Source: Gnetum montanum
Taxonomy: Eukaryota; Streptophyta; Gnetopsida; Gnetales; Gnetaceae
Length of the DNA stretch: 64,000 nucleotides
NCBI GenBank assembly: GCA_015680685.1
Contig: MNCI01025228.1
Location: 159,739-223,738 of the forward strand
Reading direction: 5' to 3'
Below the pieces are notes generated by a model, which was given only the letters and a program-made list of their open reading frames with translations, made no database searches and was not told the origin of the DNA. This document shows, in pieces, positions 23,470-34,330 of the stretch. Numbering within the stretch: the first letter of the stretch is position 1; each line of letters begins with the position of its first letter. Position numbers and translations under genes: made by a program.

Positions 23470-24153
23470 TGCGGTGTTTATGATGAATAGTTGAGAATGT
23501 GACACAGTGTAGGGATGTGAAATTAGTGTACTTAGTGTGGCGTAAACCTACGTTCATGGCGTATAGAGTATAGATTGGGTCTCTGTGTATAGTGACAGCA
23601 TAGACAGTGTATAGGTACACAGCGTATAGTGTCAGCGTATACGAAGTTTATAGCGTAAGGTGTGCAACGTATGCTGAGGAGCAGCGTAGACGAGTCTACG
23701 TCGTGGAGTGTGTAGCGTAAACTGAATAGAGTAGATAGCATCAGTGTATAGCAGTGTCAGCGTATAGCGTAAACCAAGTCTACACTGTAGAGCGTAGACA
23801 GAGTCTACAGCATAGAAAGTGCAGGGTAAACTTAGGAGCTGCATATATGTCAGCCGCATAAACAGGGTCTTGCGTGCAGTGTAGGCAAAGACTGCAGCGT
23901 AAAGCATGTAGCGTATATGTCAACAGCGTAAACAAAGTTCTGTGTGCAACGTAGACAAAGTCTACAGCATAGTCTGTGTGTGGCGTATATTCGGCAACGT
24001 AGACGTTGGGGATTTTGTAGATAAAGTCAGCGTGTGGTTAACAGCGTAGACGCTCAACAACATAGACGCTGGGAAGTTTGCAAATAAGGTTGGCATATAC
24101 TCAACAGCATAGACGCTGAGAGCTTTGAGGCACAGTCAATTTAAGGCAGAGGT
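23470..24153 (-). repeat. E2 leader with LTR-type CGTATA/CGTAAAC repeats
   Basis: Untranslated region between PBS and gag, filled with irregular AGCGTAGAC, CAGCGTATA and GCGTAAAC repeats resembling those of family A LTRs. No ORF is credible. The conserved leader block of E1, E6 and E7 was not recognised here. Confidence 0.6.
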
Positions 24154-24172
24154 CCTCCTTCTAGCGCCAATT
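24154..24172 (-). other. E2 primer binding site
   Basis: The plus strand reads CCTCCTTCTAGCGCCAA, i.e. TTGGCGCTAGAAGGAGG on the element strand, 2-3 nt after the LTR end. Confidence 0.75.
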
Positions 24173-24174
24173 TC

Positions 24175-25254
24175 TGTACCGTCCAAAATCGTCGGTCTCC
24201 GGCTGGAAGGAAACAAAAACCGGGGGATCATCGGACACGCACAGAAGACCCTACCTTCGCCTAAGGGAAAGCTGGAATTTAACAAAGGTAGAGTACCTTG
24301 ATTGGTCTGCACACGGATTAGGCAAGGATTTCCCCGAATGTACACCAAAGTGCTATACGCTTGGTTATACATAAACAGCGTAACTGATGTAAACGAAGTG
24401 TAAACGTAAAAGAGCGTAAACAGTATACATGCAACAATTAATGCAAAACTGTAATAGATTTTAGGAAGAAAATGTAACAATGCTATTTCAAAATGAGAGT
24501 TACAATGCATCGGTCTAACGCAGTTGTGGCTTTGACACAAGGTGGATGAATAGCCCTGGTGGATGTAGGGATGACTGTGGGCTAGTTCAAACTGTAGGCA
24601 TAGTGTAGAGGCTGTATGCTCAGCATAGAGGATGTATGCTCAGCGTATAGGATTTTTCAACGTACAAGGTTCTCTGCTCTGTTCCTTAGCATCTCTCTTT
24701 TCTCTTTGGTTTTTTCTCAAAATTGCCAACTGACCTGATCTAGTGAAAAATTGGGATTTTTATACAGGTTTAGACATTAGACTCAGGTTGGGCGACACGT
24801 GGCGCATTGACCTGGTGCAAAAGAATAAAATTTACAAGTGTATAACATGTTACATCTGCTAGGCATATACGCTGGGTGTATACGGTGTGGATGCTAGGCG
24901 TATACGCTGATGGTTGCTGGGCATATACATTGTGGGTGTGAACTTGAGTGTATACGATGGGCGTATACACTGGACGTATACGTTGAGAATGTAAACTTGA
25001 GCATGTATGCTAGGCGTATACGCTGAGCATGTATACTTAGTGAAAACTAAGTATTTTGATCTCTGAAGTTGCCATGTTTGAAACCAGATGTCGCCATGGT
25101 CGTCTGTAGGTCTCAGGGACCCGATTGTTGTTGAGTTCGACTCCTCTTGAAGCTGTCTGTGGGGGAATCAAGCTTTTAGTCATGCCGAGGAACATCATGA
25201 CTTAGCCCGATTCTTGTTGGGGAAGTACTAAGCTCAAAATTTTGTGGTGTTTCA
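24175..25254 (-). repeat. E2 5' LTR (family A)
   Basis: About 1.08 kb, bounded by TGTACC on the left and GGTGTTTCA on the right, so TG...CA on the minus strand. It contains decayed AGCGTATACGCT palindromes (24870-25025) and a TATA box (plus-strand TTTTTATA at 24757-24764). It pairs with 7608-8710. Many differences between the two are CG versus TG or CA. Confidence 0.92.
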
Positions 25255-25259
25255 GCCCC
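25255..25259. repeat. Target site duplication of E2, right copy
   Basis: GCCCC immediately after the LTR terminus GGTGTTTCA. It is identical to 7603-7607. Confidence 0.85.
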
Positions 25260-26320
25260 TCCTCGGGAAATTTGTCTTCTAGGATGAATAGAAGAGGAGA
25301 AAGGCGGTAAACAAGAGGGTAGCCAAGACCTCTTGGATGTCCTCACTCAGGTCAAATAAGCTCTGAAGAGAAAGAACACTACATTGAGCTTGTACGACCT
25401 AATCATGACATCCATCCCACACTGTGAGGCTCTGATCTCCATGTTGACAGCAATTCCAGTCAACAAAGACATACCAATGGAAGAGGAAGTGATCCACTCG
25501 GTCATCCTTCCATCCACGCCTACAGAGCCAGAACCATCTCAACTCACTTTGACTCCATTAGAAAAGATCTCGAAAGGGACCAGGTGACTACAACACCCCT
25601 ATTCATCACAATTTAGGTAGGCCAACACTAGATCTGAAGGGGACATGTTGATGATGGGGCTACCACAAATGTCATCCCCTTACCTATTTTGGACAAGCTG
25701 GGCTTGGTCGACTAGATCAAACCCACAACAACATCGTGCTTAAGGTCATTTAACAGGGCATGGGTTGTGGTGAAAGGTAAAGTCCACATAGACTTCGTGG
25801 CAGGTGATCAATTCCCCATAAACGCAATGTTCATCGTGGTCAAGGAGATGCTCAAGTCTAACCTAATCTTGGGGAGATCATGGTTAGCATAGCTTAGGGC
25901 TATCTCCTCATCCATATATTAAGAGATCCACCTACCATATGTAGGCAAGGAGGTGGTGATCCATGGTGACGAGGTAGTAGCACAAGAAATCAATAACGTA
26001 GACATGGAACAGGGCTCAGAGGTTATAATCTCTAAGAATGAAACGCCTGCTTACACACACACTAACCATCTAGCAGTGGAATAGGCTCAACAAGCTAGTT
26101 GCCAAAACGAAAGCGCATGGGCTGAATTGCCCTTCCAAGCGGGGGGCAATGACATGGATGAGAACCCTGGAAACGTGCCTCAGCCTTATGATTCCACTCA
26201 ACCCACGATGGGTCAAGAAGTAGCTATGCATAGCGTAGCAACCATATTGCTTCCTACCCAATTGCCATCCCTTGTACATTCACTACCTTTTTGCTTTACA
26301 CCCACGCTAGTTACCAGTTA
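25260..26320 (+). pseudogene. E1 protease region (continuation after E2)
   Basis: It continues the gag-protease frame broken at 7607. Visible: a stretch matching E7 (LYDLIMTSIPHCEALISML at 25393-25450), the retropepsin site HVDDGATTNVIP near 25650, FVAGDQFPINAMF near 25795, LILGRSWLA near 25870 and VVIHGDEV near 25955, then the tail motif AWAELPF near 26120. Stops occur inside the domain (for example near 25712 and 25890). It would cleave Gag-Pol in an intact element. Confidence 0.82.
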
Positions 26321-26339
26321 GCCATTATCCAAATTTTTA

Positions 26340-26795
26340 GTGTATCATCTCCTTAACACGCTACGACCTGAAATGGCCTAAAGCTATGCTATGCTATGGC
26401 CTGAAATGGCCCAAAACTATACTATGCTATGGCCCAAAATGGCCTAAAACTATGTTCCCCCATGACCAAAATGGCATAAAACTATGCTTAAGTGATGACC
26501 CGAAATGGCTTAAAACTATACTCAAGTGATGGCCTAAAATGGCCTAAAACTATGCCTCACTAGGGGCCTGATATGGCCTAAAACTAGTAGGGGTCCAAGA
26601 TGGCCTAAAACTAGCTATGGCCTGAGATGGCCTAAAACTAGCTATGGCCTGAAATGGCCTAAAACTATGCTATGCTATGGCCTGAAATGGCTTAAAACTA
26701 TGCTACACTATGGCCCAAAATGGCCTAAAACTAGCGATGGCCCGAAATGGCTTAAAAGTAGCAGGAGCCCAAAATGGCCTAAAACTAGCACATAA
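26340..26795 (+). repeat. Hairpin plus TAAAACTA array after protease (E1)
   Basis: About 14 irregular units of GGCCTGAAATGGCC followed by TAAAACTA, some with spacer ATGCTATGCTAT. GGCC/GGCC can form a 4-bp stem with a TGAAAT loop. The array borders the 3' end of the antisense passenger gene. Confidence 0.85.
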
Positions 26796-26933
26796 AAGCA
26801 TGAAAACTTTACATAAGTTAGCGCAGAATTGATTTCTTTTCTAAAATTCTCCTTTTTATTCAAAATTTTTGTCTCTTAGATAACGTTTGCAAAAATTTTA
26901 CAAAAATTCAAAAATTCAAAAAATCCCATGCTG

Positions 26934-29900
26934 TCATGGGTTACTTCTACCTGCATCATCTTTATCATTCACTTCTACATCATCCCCTTCTGCATCACCT
27001 TCCACTACACCATCCCCTACTGCCCCTTCATTCTTGCCCTCTATTGGCCCTGTGCCCTCATCTGGAACCTACATTGTAGGAATGAAGTAGTTAGCTAAGG
27101 CAACACACGCAAGCTATAACAAAGCATAAGCATTAACATCGTAGAAAGCAACTGACCTAAGAAGGACCTGTGTCCGTCTAAAAGGGTATCTGGTTTAGAC
27201 CAAGCCCGAGGTGACACCAAACCTCATCTAGTAGCTTTCTCCTTTTCAGCGGTTGTCCATATCGATGGTCTCAGAGAAAAGGAGGTAGTTGTGGTCTCGC
27301 CTGTGGGGAGGTCCACTTCCCATTCAGGATATTTCGTAACCTTTACTTGCTCTTTGAACTTGTCATTGGCCTCAGAAATGCCAATGGAATCTACAAATTC
27401 CTTATAGGTAAACACCTTCATAGAGGCGTCCTTGTAGGGTTTAGGATAGGAGGTGCGTTTGAGTTTATACATATGTTTATGATTTTTCTAGGACTACGCC
27501 CATTCATAAACTCTGCTGCTGAAATATTTCTGATCTTGACTCTTATGGGCCAACAAGTCCATTTGCACTTGCTATTCTATTATTTCATAGATGGCTTCAT
27601 TGTTCTAATGCACAACTGTCCAAAATCTGGCATGATCTATCACAGCCGTGTGCCAGTCCTTGTTATTAGTATCATGGGCCATGAGGAATTTGTTTATTGA
27701 TTTGAGGTCTTCCACCTTGGCGCTCAAGTCATTCTTCTCTTTCTTAACCTTTTGGACCCATTTCCATGGGTCTTCATTGACACACTTGTGCTCCCACAAG
27801 CAGCAAGCTGAGTTCAAAGAACATTTGCTAGCCTTGTCATATGCATGATGGGACACCTTGATCACTTCAGGAAGGAATGTAGACATGGCACTGACTTTCA
27901 AAGGTCGTGTTGGGTGCCATTTGAGTCAAGAGGCTATCACAACATAAAACTCATGTCAGTCACATTAGTGTAGCAAGGTGAACAAATTCAAGAACTCTAG
28001 TAAACCAACATAAGAGCATCTAGTACTACTACTTACCCACTTCAGGGTCAATCTGCTAAAGATGGTCGATCATGTCATCAACGATCCCCTACATAAACAC
28101 AAACTTATTAAGGGTTTGGGCCCATGGTTCCACAAAAATCAGTGGGGGTCCTGCAATATTAACAGTGGTGTTTGTCATACAACTAAGTGTGTCAGAAATG
28201 ACCAAAATGAGCTATGACAAAGAGGATATGCCGTTAAATTCACTAGCGTCTGATAGCAGTTCCCCTCCCTTCTGATTCAAAGTGATAGTAGCATTCTTGG
28301 TGGAAGTCCCTTCTAGGTCGATGCGGGCTTCTCACTTATTCACTAGTGCTTTGCCATTTGAGGAACTAGCATCCTCTTTATTCATGGAAGACTCCTCTTC
28401 ATCTCAAAAAATGTCCCCCTCATTAATAGAAGGATTCTACCTAATAATAAGAGCCCCTGCCTTAGTGGCAGGAGCTCCTCCCCTCTTAACCAGGGCCCTC
28501 TCTTCTGAGACTGAGGCCTCCCCATCTTTATTCATTGCCCCATCTTAGGAGTCGACACCTCTTTGTTGCCTTCTTCTTCTTCTTCTTCTTCCTTTGGCAG
28601 CTAAGAAACATGTTTGCATTATTTCAAAATAGGTTAGCTTAAAGTAAGTGCTACACTATGCTACGCTGTCTAGCGTAGCATAGCGTAGTAGGCATTAACA
28701 AAGTAGATAAAGAAATAAACATGAACAAAAGCATTTACCAATGGGACGTTGCATCCTCTATAGTTTAAATCATAGTCTCTACCCCTCCTCTTCCTCCATG
28801 TGAAGGGTTTCCTTAGCTGAAGCAAGCCTCTTTCACTAGAACTTGCTAGCCACAGTCTCGACTATAAGACATTTACCCCATGACACACTACTGACTACAG
28901 TGGGGGGCACCTCTCCTATACTATCTTGGCCATGAAAGTTGTGGTTCTTGATCCTTATTCATCATAGAGAATGACTTCCCAATTATTTTTGAAGGATCTT
29001 GGACTCAGGTGGTCTGGAGGATTTGGCAGATCCATGGTTTGGAAATCTAGTTGTGATTTCGCATCATCCAGGCTCCATTCTCGGGGACTATTAGAAACTC
29101 CATGAAACACCACAAGCAGGCTATGTAAAAGGCATAATTTATATTGGAATAGGACTCTGGCTTCTTATGGAGCCCTATGATTTTGGTCTGCAAGCCTTTA
29201 CACAAAAACCTAGCCAAATTGTAGTGAGTTCCTTCTTTCATGATCTCACACATTACCCAAGCCTACTAAATCCCAAGGACCTTCCCTTGGGAAAGTAGCT
29301 GGGGGAATGCACGAGCATGGAAGATAGGGTAAACTTCCTTGGTAGGTCCCAACTTGAGCTTCTCCATCGAGAGCCCCTTCCACTCCTTGGCGATCCCTAA
29401 CCACTCATGAATGTCGTTCTTTTGAAGGTTTAGCTCCCTCTTGGCCTTCAAACCTATGAGGACGCCATCAGTAGGAACAGTGAAAAGATCTACAAACAAC
29501 TGGTCATTGATTTCAATGACCACTCATATGCCCTGTATGCACGTGCAGAAGTGGCCTTCCCTATCAAAAAAGGAGTCAACTAGGGAGAGAATCTAGACAA
29601 TAGCAACGCTTTGATTCAAGGATGGGAACATATCCATAAGCCTAGCCTTTTGAATAGGAGTTTGAGGCCGCACTACATATCCATCGTTGGCTCCCATCTA
29701 TTTTTTCATACTTGAAGTTTGCCTCCTGGTTCTCAGTAGTTACCATTGTTACCTCCTGGGACTTTCTCGTCCTTATAGTAGTTTTCACAAGAAATGTTTG
29801 GCATAAAAACATAGAGAACACAAAAAATTGCAAAAGCACTTGAGCATGCAGCACCCACTATTTAGCTTACTAGGTTTGTACAGTAGCGGGAATGGCAAAA

Positions 29901-30676
29901 GACTAACTAGAACTTGTTCAACAGTGATTAGTTTTAAGGGTGCCCATCCCTCATCCAACCAACCCAACTCCTTGCATCTGTCATAGGGAATGGATATAGC
30001 TTTGGGTAGGTGTGGTATTAACCCCCGCATTGACCAATCACACCTGCACACAGGTTCTCAGTAGAAGAGCACTCCTACAGGGCCATCCGTGCTGTGGTCA
30101 GCACATCCATATTATCATGAAGCCCTTCCTTGTTAATGTAGAACCTAGTAATAAAAACATAGTGTTAACATTTGGCTAGCATATAAAACATCACACAATG
30201 CAACAGAATAGGGCTGCAAAACTCACCCGCCAGCATAGTAGATGGTTCTTGGTGGGTTTTGGAAGCACGTTCTCATATGACGTGCAATGAACAATGTGTT
30301 GTAAGGATGGTAGCAACTATACTTAGGCATATATTAGATCCAAGAAAAATGAATCAAATATTTGGGGTGTTGACTGGATCCTTCTCCCTACTGGCTACTG
30401 ATTGCCCCATTTATCAAAAATCTCAGGATACCCCGATTTGCCCCACGAAATAGGGTTTCTGTTATGATGTCCACCTCTTCCTCCTCTAGGTATTACCAAA
30501 CGATCACACTAAAGCATTGGAGGAGGAATTGTAAGAACTCTTGTGTGCCCTTCCTAAACCAAACCCCCTACTCTTGCACATGTGTGTGGGGAGGAGGAAC
30601 ATTGGCCACTGGTTTGTTTAAGCAACATAGGACCCCTGCAATTTCTAAGACAATCAAAATTGGCCTTAACGCTATC
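26934..30676 (-). pseudogene. Passenger gene in E1, antisense, FCP1/NIF-like N-terminus
   Basis: Minus strand. Exon 30676-30227, between a GTGTTGTGCAG acceptor and a GTGAGT donor, encodes ILIVLEIAGVLCC, GVWFRKGTQEFLQF with FSVIVW, TLFIARHMRTCFQNPP and TIYY, the same ordered FCP1/NIF blocks as the E2 copy, with Glu for the nucleophile Asp and Ala-Arg for Asp-Asp. Next exons: from 30144 (CKELGWLDEGWAPL), about 29530-28742 (DIHEWLGIAKEWKG; NYAFYIACLWCFMEFLIV), an acidic Ala-rich exon about 28600-28270, a short exon ending at 28037 (GIVDDMIDH) before GTAAGT, a coiled-coil exon about 27925-27230 (EDPWKWVQKVKKEKNDL), and an acidic tail ending at 26934. A possible earlier exon is 31447-31209 (coiled coil, MMALKKEHTHLALAKVEKL). 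Stops are frequent. Confidence 0.78.
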
Positions 30677-31476
30677 CTGCACAACACAATGGCAAATGTT
30701 AGCACCATGACCAAGCACAATGCACAAATAGCATAGGAAGAATTAGCATTTTAGTGAACCTATACATAGCATAGCAAAAAAAAATCGTCAAAGCAATAGC
30801 ATAGTGAAAATTGCCTAGCATGGCAATGGAGCAATTAACCTTAGCAAAGCGATTAGCACTACACCCTGACAAAAACACATTTCACACTATCACATCATGC
30901 ATGGCCAAACCCTCTTGAGGATCCTACACTAGCCCATTCAAAAACCAAGTAACTTAAGCTATTCCAAACACCCACAGTTATGACAACTACAATGATGGCA
31001 ATTTAGGTGACCTTTCATGCAATGTTAGTGTAGCGTTTGTGCATCCTTCATGGCCGAAATGATAATAGCAATGGTGTAAAGGCCAAAACAATGACAACGT
31101 GATAATGGAAAACAGAGATAACTAAAACTAAATCGCAAAATTGAAAGCAGAAAACAAAAATAATAATAGAAGCATGAAAAAATAGAGGAAGCATAGTAGC
31201 CTACTAGGTCATCAACGTCTCTTCCTACACTGCAACGCGTGATTGTGTCATGTGCCCTATGGCTTCCTTTAGCTTCTCAACCTTTGCGAGTGCTAAGTGT
31301 GTGTGTTCCTTCTTCAGAGCCATCATCCTGCTCACTGACTCTTTTTCATTGCTATTCCAAAAACTACATTGTTGTTTGTTAGCACGATCGCTCTATGCTC
31401 TGAAATCACTTTGTGCATCAAATGTGGGCTCTGCACTATTACGGTGAAGATAACGAACTTACCAACGTTTAATCCC

Positions 31477-31484
31477 TATTTATA
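31477..31484 (-). promoter_or_regulatory. TATA box for the E1 antisense passenger gene
   Basis: TATAAATA on the minus strand (plus TATTTATA), about 30-40 nt upstream of the first coding-like stretch at 31447. The position relative to the gene and to the pre-RT hairpin array matches 14139-14146 in E2. Confidence 0.5.
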
Positions 31485-31671
31485 GCCATAATGGTAGAAA
31501 AGGAAAACTTTTCATTCTCTCTCTACATTTAATGTGGGGTATAATGTGCAGTGTAGCATGCTCACCACAACATCATACCACTATTGGCAATTAAAACAAG
31601 CAGATCTTGGCGAGAGATCTTGGCACACTTCGAACTAGCCGTTTTCTTTTCTAAAAAAAAAATTATATATT

Positions 31672-32040
31672 TTTCAATTACTGGTCTGGAAAGTCCTTAA
31701 ACTAGAAATCTTAGTGTAGCGATGGTTTTACCAGTCTGGAAAGACCTGAAACTAACAACCCCAATGTTGCGACAATTTTAGCAGTCTGAAAAGACCTTAA
31801 ACTAGAATTCCTAGCGTAGCATTTCACTTTAGTATTAAGCTAGCAATTTCAATCCGTTACACATATGTAGTCCGCAATGATGTTAAACTAGTAGTTTCAC
31901 GCTTTCGCATCAGTGCTTTTGCATTTTTTAGAAGTTTTCCATTCTCACATCGATAATTCTACACTTTTACATTTTTTCTTTTAGTAGTTTTGCATCTCCA
32001 TGCCTTAGCAGTCTGCCATGACTTTAAACTAGCAAACTTT
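31672..32040 (+). repeat. Hairpin plus TTAAACTAG array before RT (E1)
   Basis: Units such as GTCT-GGAA-AGAC (31734-31745) followed by CTGAAACTA, and AGTC-TGCCAT-GACT followed by TTAAACTAGCA near 32008-32030. It lies between the passenger promoter and pol, as in E2. Confidence 0.78.
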
Positions 32041-32140
32041 AATCTTTATATCATACTTCACTAGTTACATCTCATCGTTGTTTTGCAAATTTTAATTATA
32101 CACGATTATTGCAAATAGATACCTCTTAACCAGGCCCTCA

Positions 32141-32158
32141 TTTCATTTTGGTAGGATG
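32141..32158 (+). promoter_or_regulatory. Candidate 3' splice site before pol (E1)
   Basis: A pyrimidine-rich stretch ending TTTCATTTTGGTAG|GATGAG directly before the N-terminal pol residues. It matches the E2 candidate at 13650-13668. Confidence 0.35.
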
Positions 32159-34330
32159 AGTGAAAATGGAAATCCATCATGATCTCTCTTCGCTGTTAGC
32201 TTTAGCAGCTCCACATGGCAACCTCGCAAGACAATTGAACCCAGACCTGATCAATTGGAAATCAACCAAAGCTACCACTATAGCATCCTTAGAAACATGA
32301 TCAAACTGGCCTGAGCATCTGGTCCGAACCCTAGATCTAGAGGCTAGAGATGTAACTAAGGACCCTCTCATCGAGACACCTATGACCATGTCTAAGGGGG
32401 AAGTAAGAACATTAAAACTTAGTTCCCTCTTAGATGTACAAACACACAAAGATGTAGCCAAGATTCTGCAAGACAATGTTAAAGTCTTTGCATGGTCATA
32501 TAGCGACATGCCAGGTTTAGATCTAAGGCTGATGCAACACAACATCATCCTAAACCCTCGCATGAAGGTAGTCAAGCAGAAAGTTTGTAAGGTTAAACCA
32601 GAAATTGCACTAGCTGTAAGGGATGAAATCACCAAGCTATACCAAGCTAGTTTTATCTGCATAGTTGATTACTCAAAATGGATGTCCAATATCATTGTGG
32701 TTTTTAAGAAAATAAGAGGAATATGAATCTGTATAGACTTCCAGGATCTGAACAAGGCAATGATCAAAGACGATTTTCCACTTCTAAGCATCGATCAACT
32801 CATCGACACTATGGCTGGTCATGCTCTTTTATCCTTCATGGATGGTTTCTCCGGCTACAACCAAATTCACACCAACCCAGAGCATCAACTAACAAAAAAC
32901 TTCATGATCCCATGGGGTACCTTTTGTTACACCATGATTCCTTTTGAGCTTAAGAACGTCGGAGCAACCTACTAGCGAGCCATGACCTGCATCTTCAATG
33001 ACTACATCCTAGAAATGTTAAAAAACTACATAGATGATATAGCGGTCAAGTCCAAAGTGGGTGTTGATCACTCACGCGATCTAGGGGTAGTCCTTAAGTA
33101 TTTTCAAATGCATGATTTGTGCCTCAATCCTAAAAAGTGTGTCTTTGGTGTGAGAATCGAGTGCATTTTAGGGTTTGTAGTATCAGAGGTTGGAATATGG
33201 GTGGACCTTAACAAAGTTAAGGCCATCGTCAACCTGGAACCTCCTACAAATCTTAAGGAATTGTGTGGTTTGCAAGGTAAGGTACAGTTCATCTGAAGGT
33301 TTATAGCAAAGTTAACTGACAAGTTACACCCCATGCAACATCTTCTAAAGAAAGGGGTTAACTTCAAATGGACAACTCAATGTCAACAAGCCTTCGATGA
33401 CTTGAGGAAAGAGCTTTTGCACCTCCCAACTATGCATCCACCACAAAGGGACAAGCCTTTCTTTATCTACCTTACCACCTCCAACACATCTATCGCAATA
33501 CTATTATGTCAAAAACAAGATGATGGATCTGAGATACCAGTGTATTATCTGAGTAATGCATTAATAGTGCATGAGGCAAGATACAACAAAGTAGAGAGGA
33601 ATTGCCTTGCCTTAGTATTTGTGTTAAAGAAGTGGAGGCATTACCTATTTCATAGTATAATTAACATTATTTTCAAAAGAAACATACTCCGGGCTATCAC
33701 TAACAACCTGTATGAAAGTAGCAGGATAGCTCGATGGAAAGCAATAACTGCAGAATTCAATTTACACTATGTGAGTTAGTCGTCGACTAAGGGTCAAGCC
33801 ATAGCAACGTAACTTACATCCTCACCCGTCGATGACTAGGAAACCATAGATCCTGAGTTCCCAGATGAACATGTTAGCACTATCAATGTTGTCCCATTGC
33901 ACTTGGAAACTACTTTACACTTCAACGATGCCTCAACCTCATGGGGAGGTAGTGCAGCTGCAATCATTACATTCCCCTCTAGGGAAATGCACCTATTTGC
34001 TTATTGCTTTACATTCCATTGCACGAAGTATGTGGAAGAATATGAGGGGCTACTCAAAGGCCTCTTAGCTACGCAAACACTATGCATACAACACCTGGCG
34101 ATTCGCGGAAATTCATAACTAGTTGTAAATCAAATCACCGAGGTCTATGCCTACAAAGCTACACACTTGCAACCCTATTACGACCTAGTAAAAAGCCTGC
34201 TCAAATAGTTTGCAACTATAGATGTGCAACACATGCCATGCAATGAGAACACCATCGTAGATGCCTTAGCCACCCTTGCACTAAATATTCTGCCACACTT
34301 GTTTGCAAGTTTGCCAACTTCAATTATTGA
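32155..34330 (+). pseudogene. E1 reverse transcriptase and two RNase H domains
   Basis: N-terminal segment LLALAAPHGNLARQ, then FAWSYSDMPGLDL (near 32495), RT blocks MSNIIVVFKK, LLSFMDGFSGYNQI, FCYTMIPFELKNVGATY and active site NYIDDIAV (near 33025). First RNase H: FFIYLTTSNTSIAILLCQ and NCLALVFVLKKWRHYL (33455-33650). Second RNase H: LHFNDAS (33912), EEYEGLLKGL (34035), RGNS (34105, the catalytic Asp replaced by Asn) and HMPCNENTIVDALATLAL (34230-34285). Stops occur at 32724, 32973, 33294, 33777 and others. In life it copies genomic RNA into DNA. Confidence 0.92.

Larger units (their letters stand above)
7608..25254 (-). mobile_element. E2: near-complete 17.6-kb Tat/Ogre-like element
   Basis: Both LTRs are present (24175-25254 as 5', 7608-8710 as 3') and flanked by a perfect 5-bp duplication GCCCC (7603-7607 and 25255-25259). 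On the minus strand the order is LTR, PBS, leader, gag, protease, hairpin array, passenger gene in opposite orientation, hairpin array, RT, RNase H, second RNase H, integrase, hairpin array, spacer, PPT, LTR. The insertion lies between the gag knuckle region and protease of E1. LTR divergence and stops in all frames indicate an old insertion. Much of the length comes from the passenger gene (about 4.7 kb with promoter) and the repeat-rich leader. Confidence 0.93.

Noticed and set aside
26887-27090. Plus-strand Ser/Pro-rich 67-codon frame
   Set aside because: It is the reverse side of the acidic tail of the E1 antisense gene, whose reading is supported by two homologous copies.
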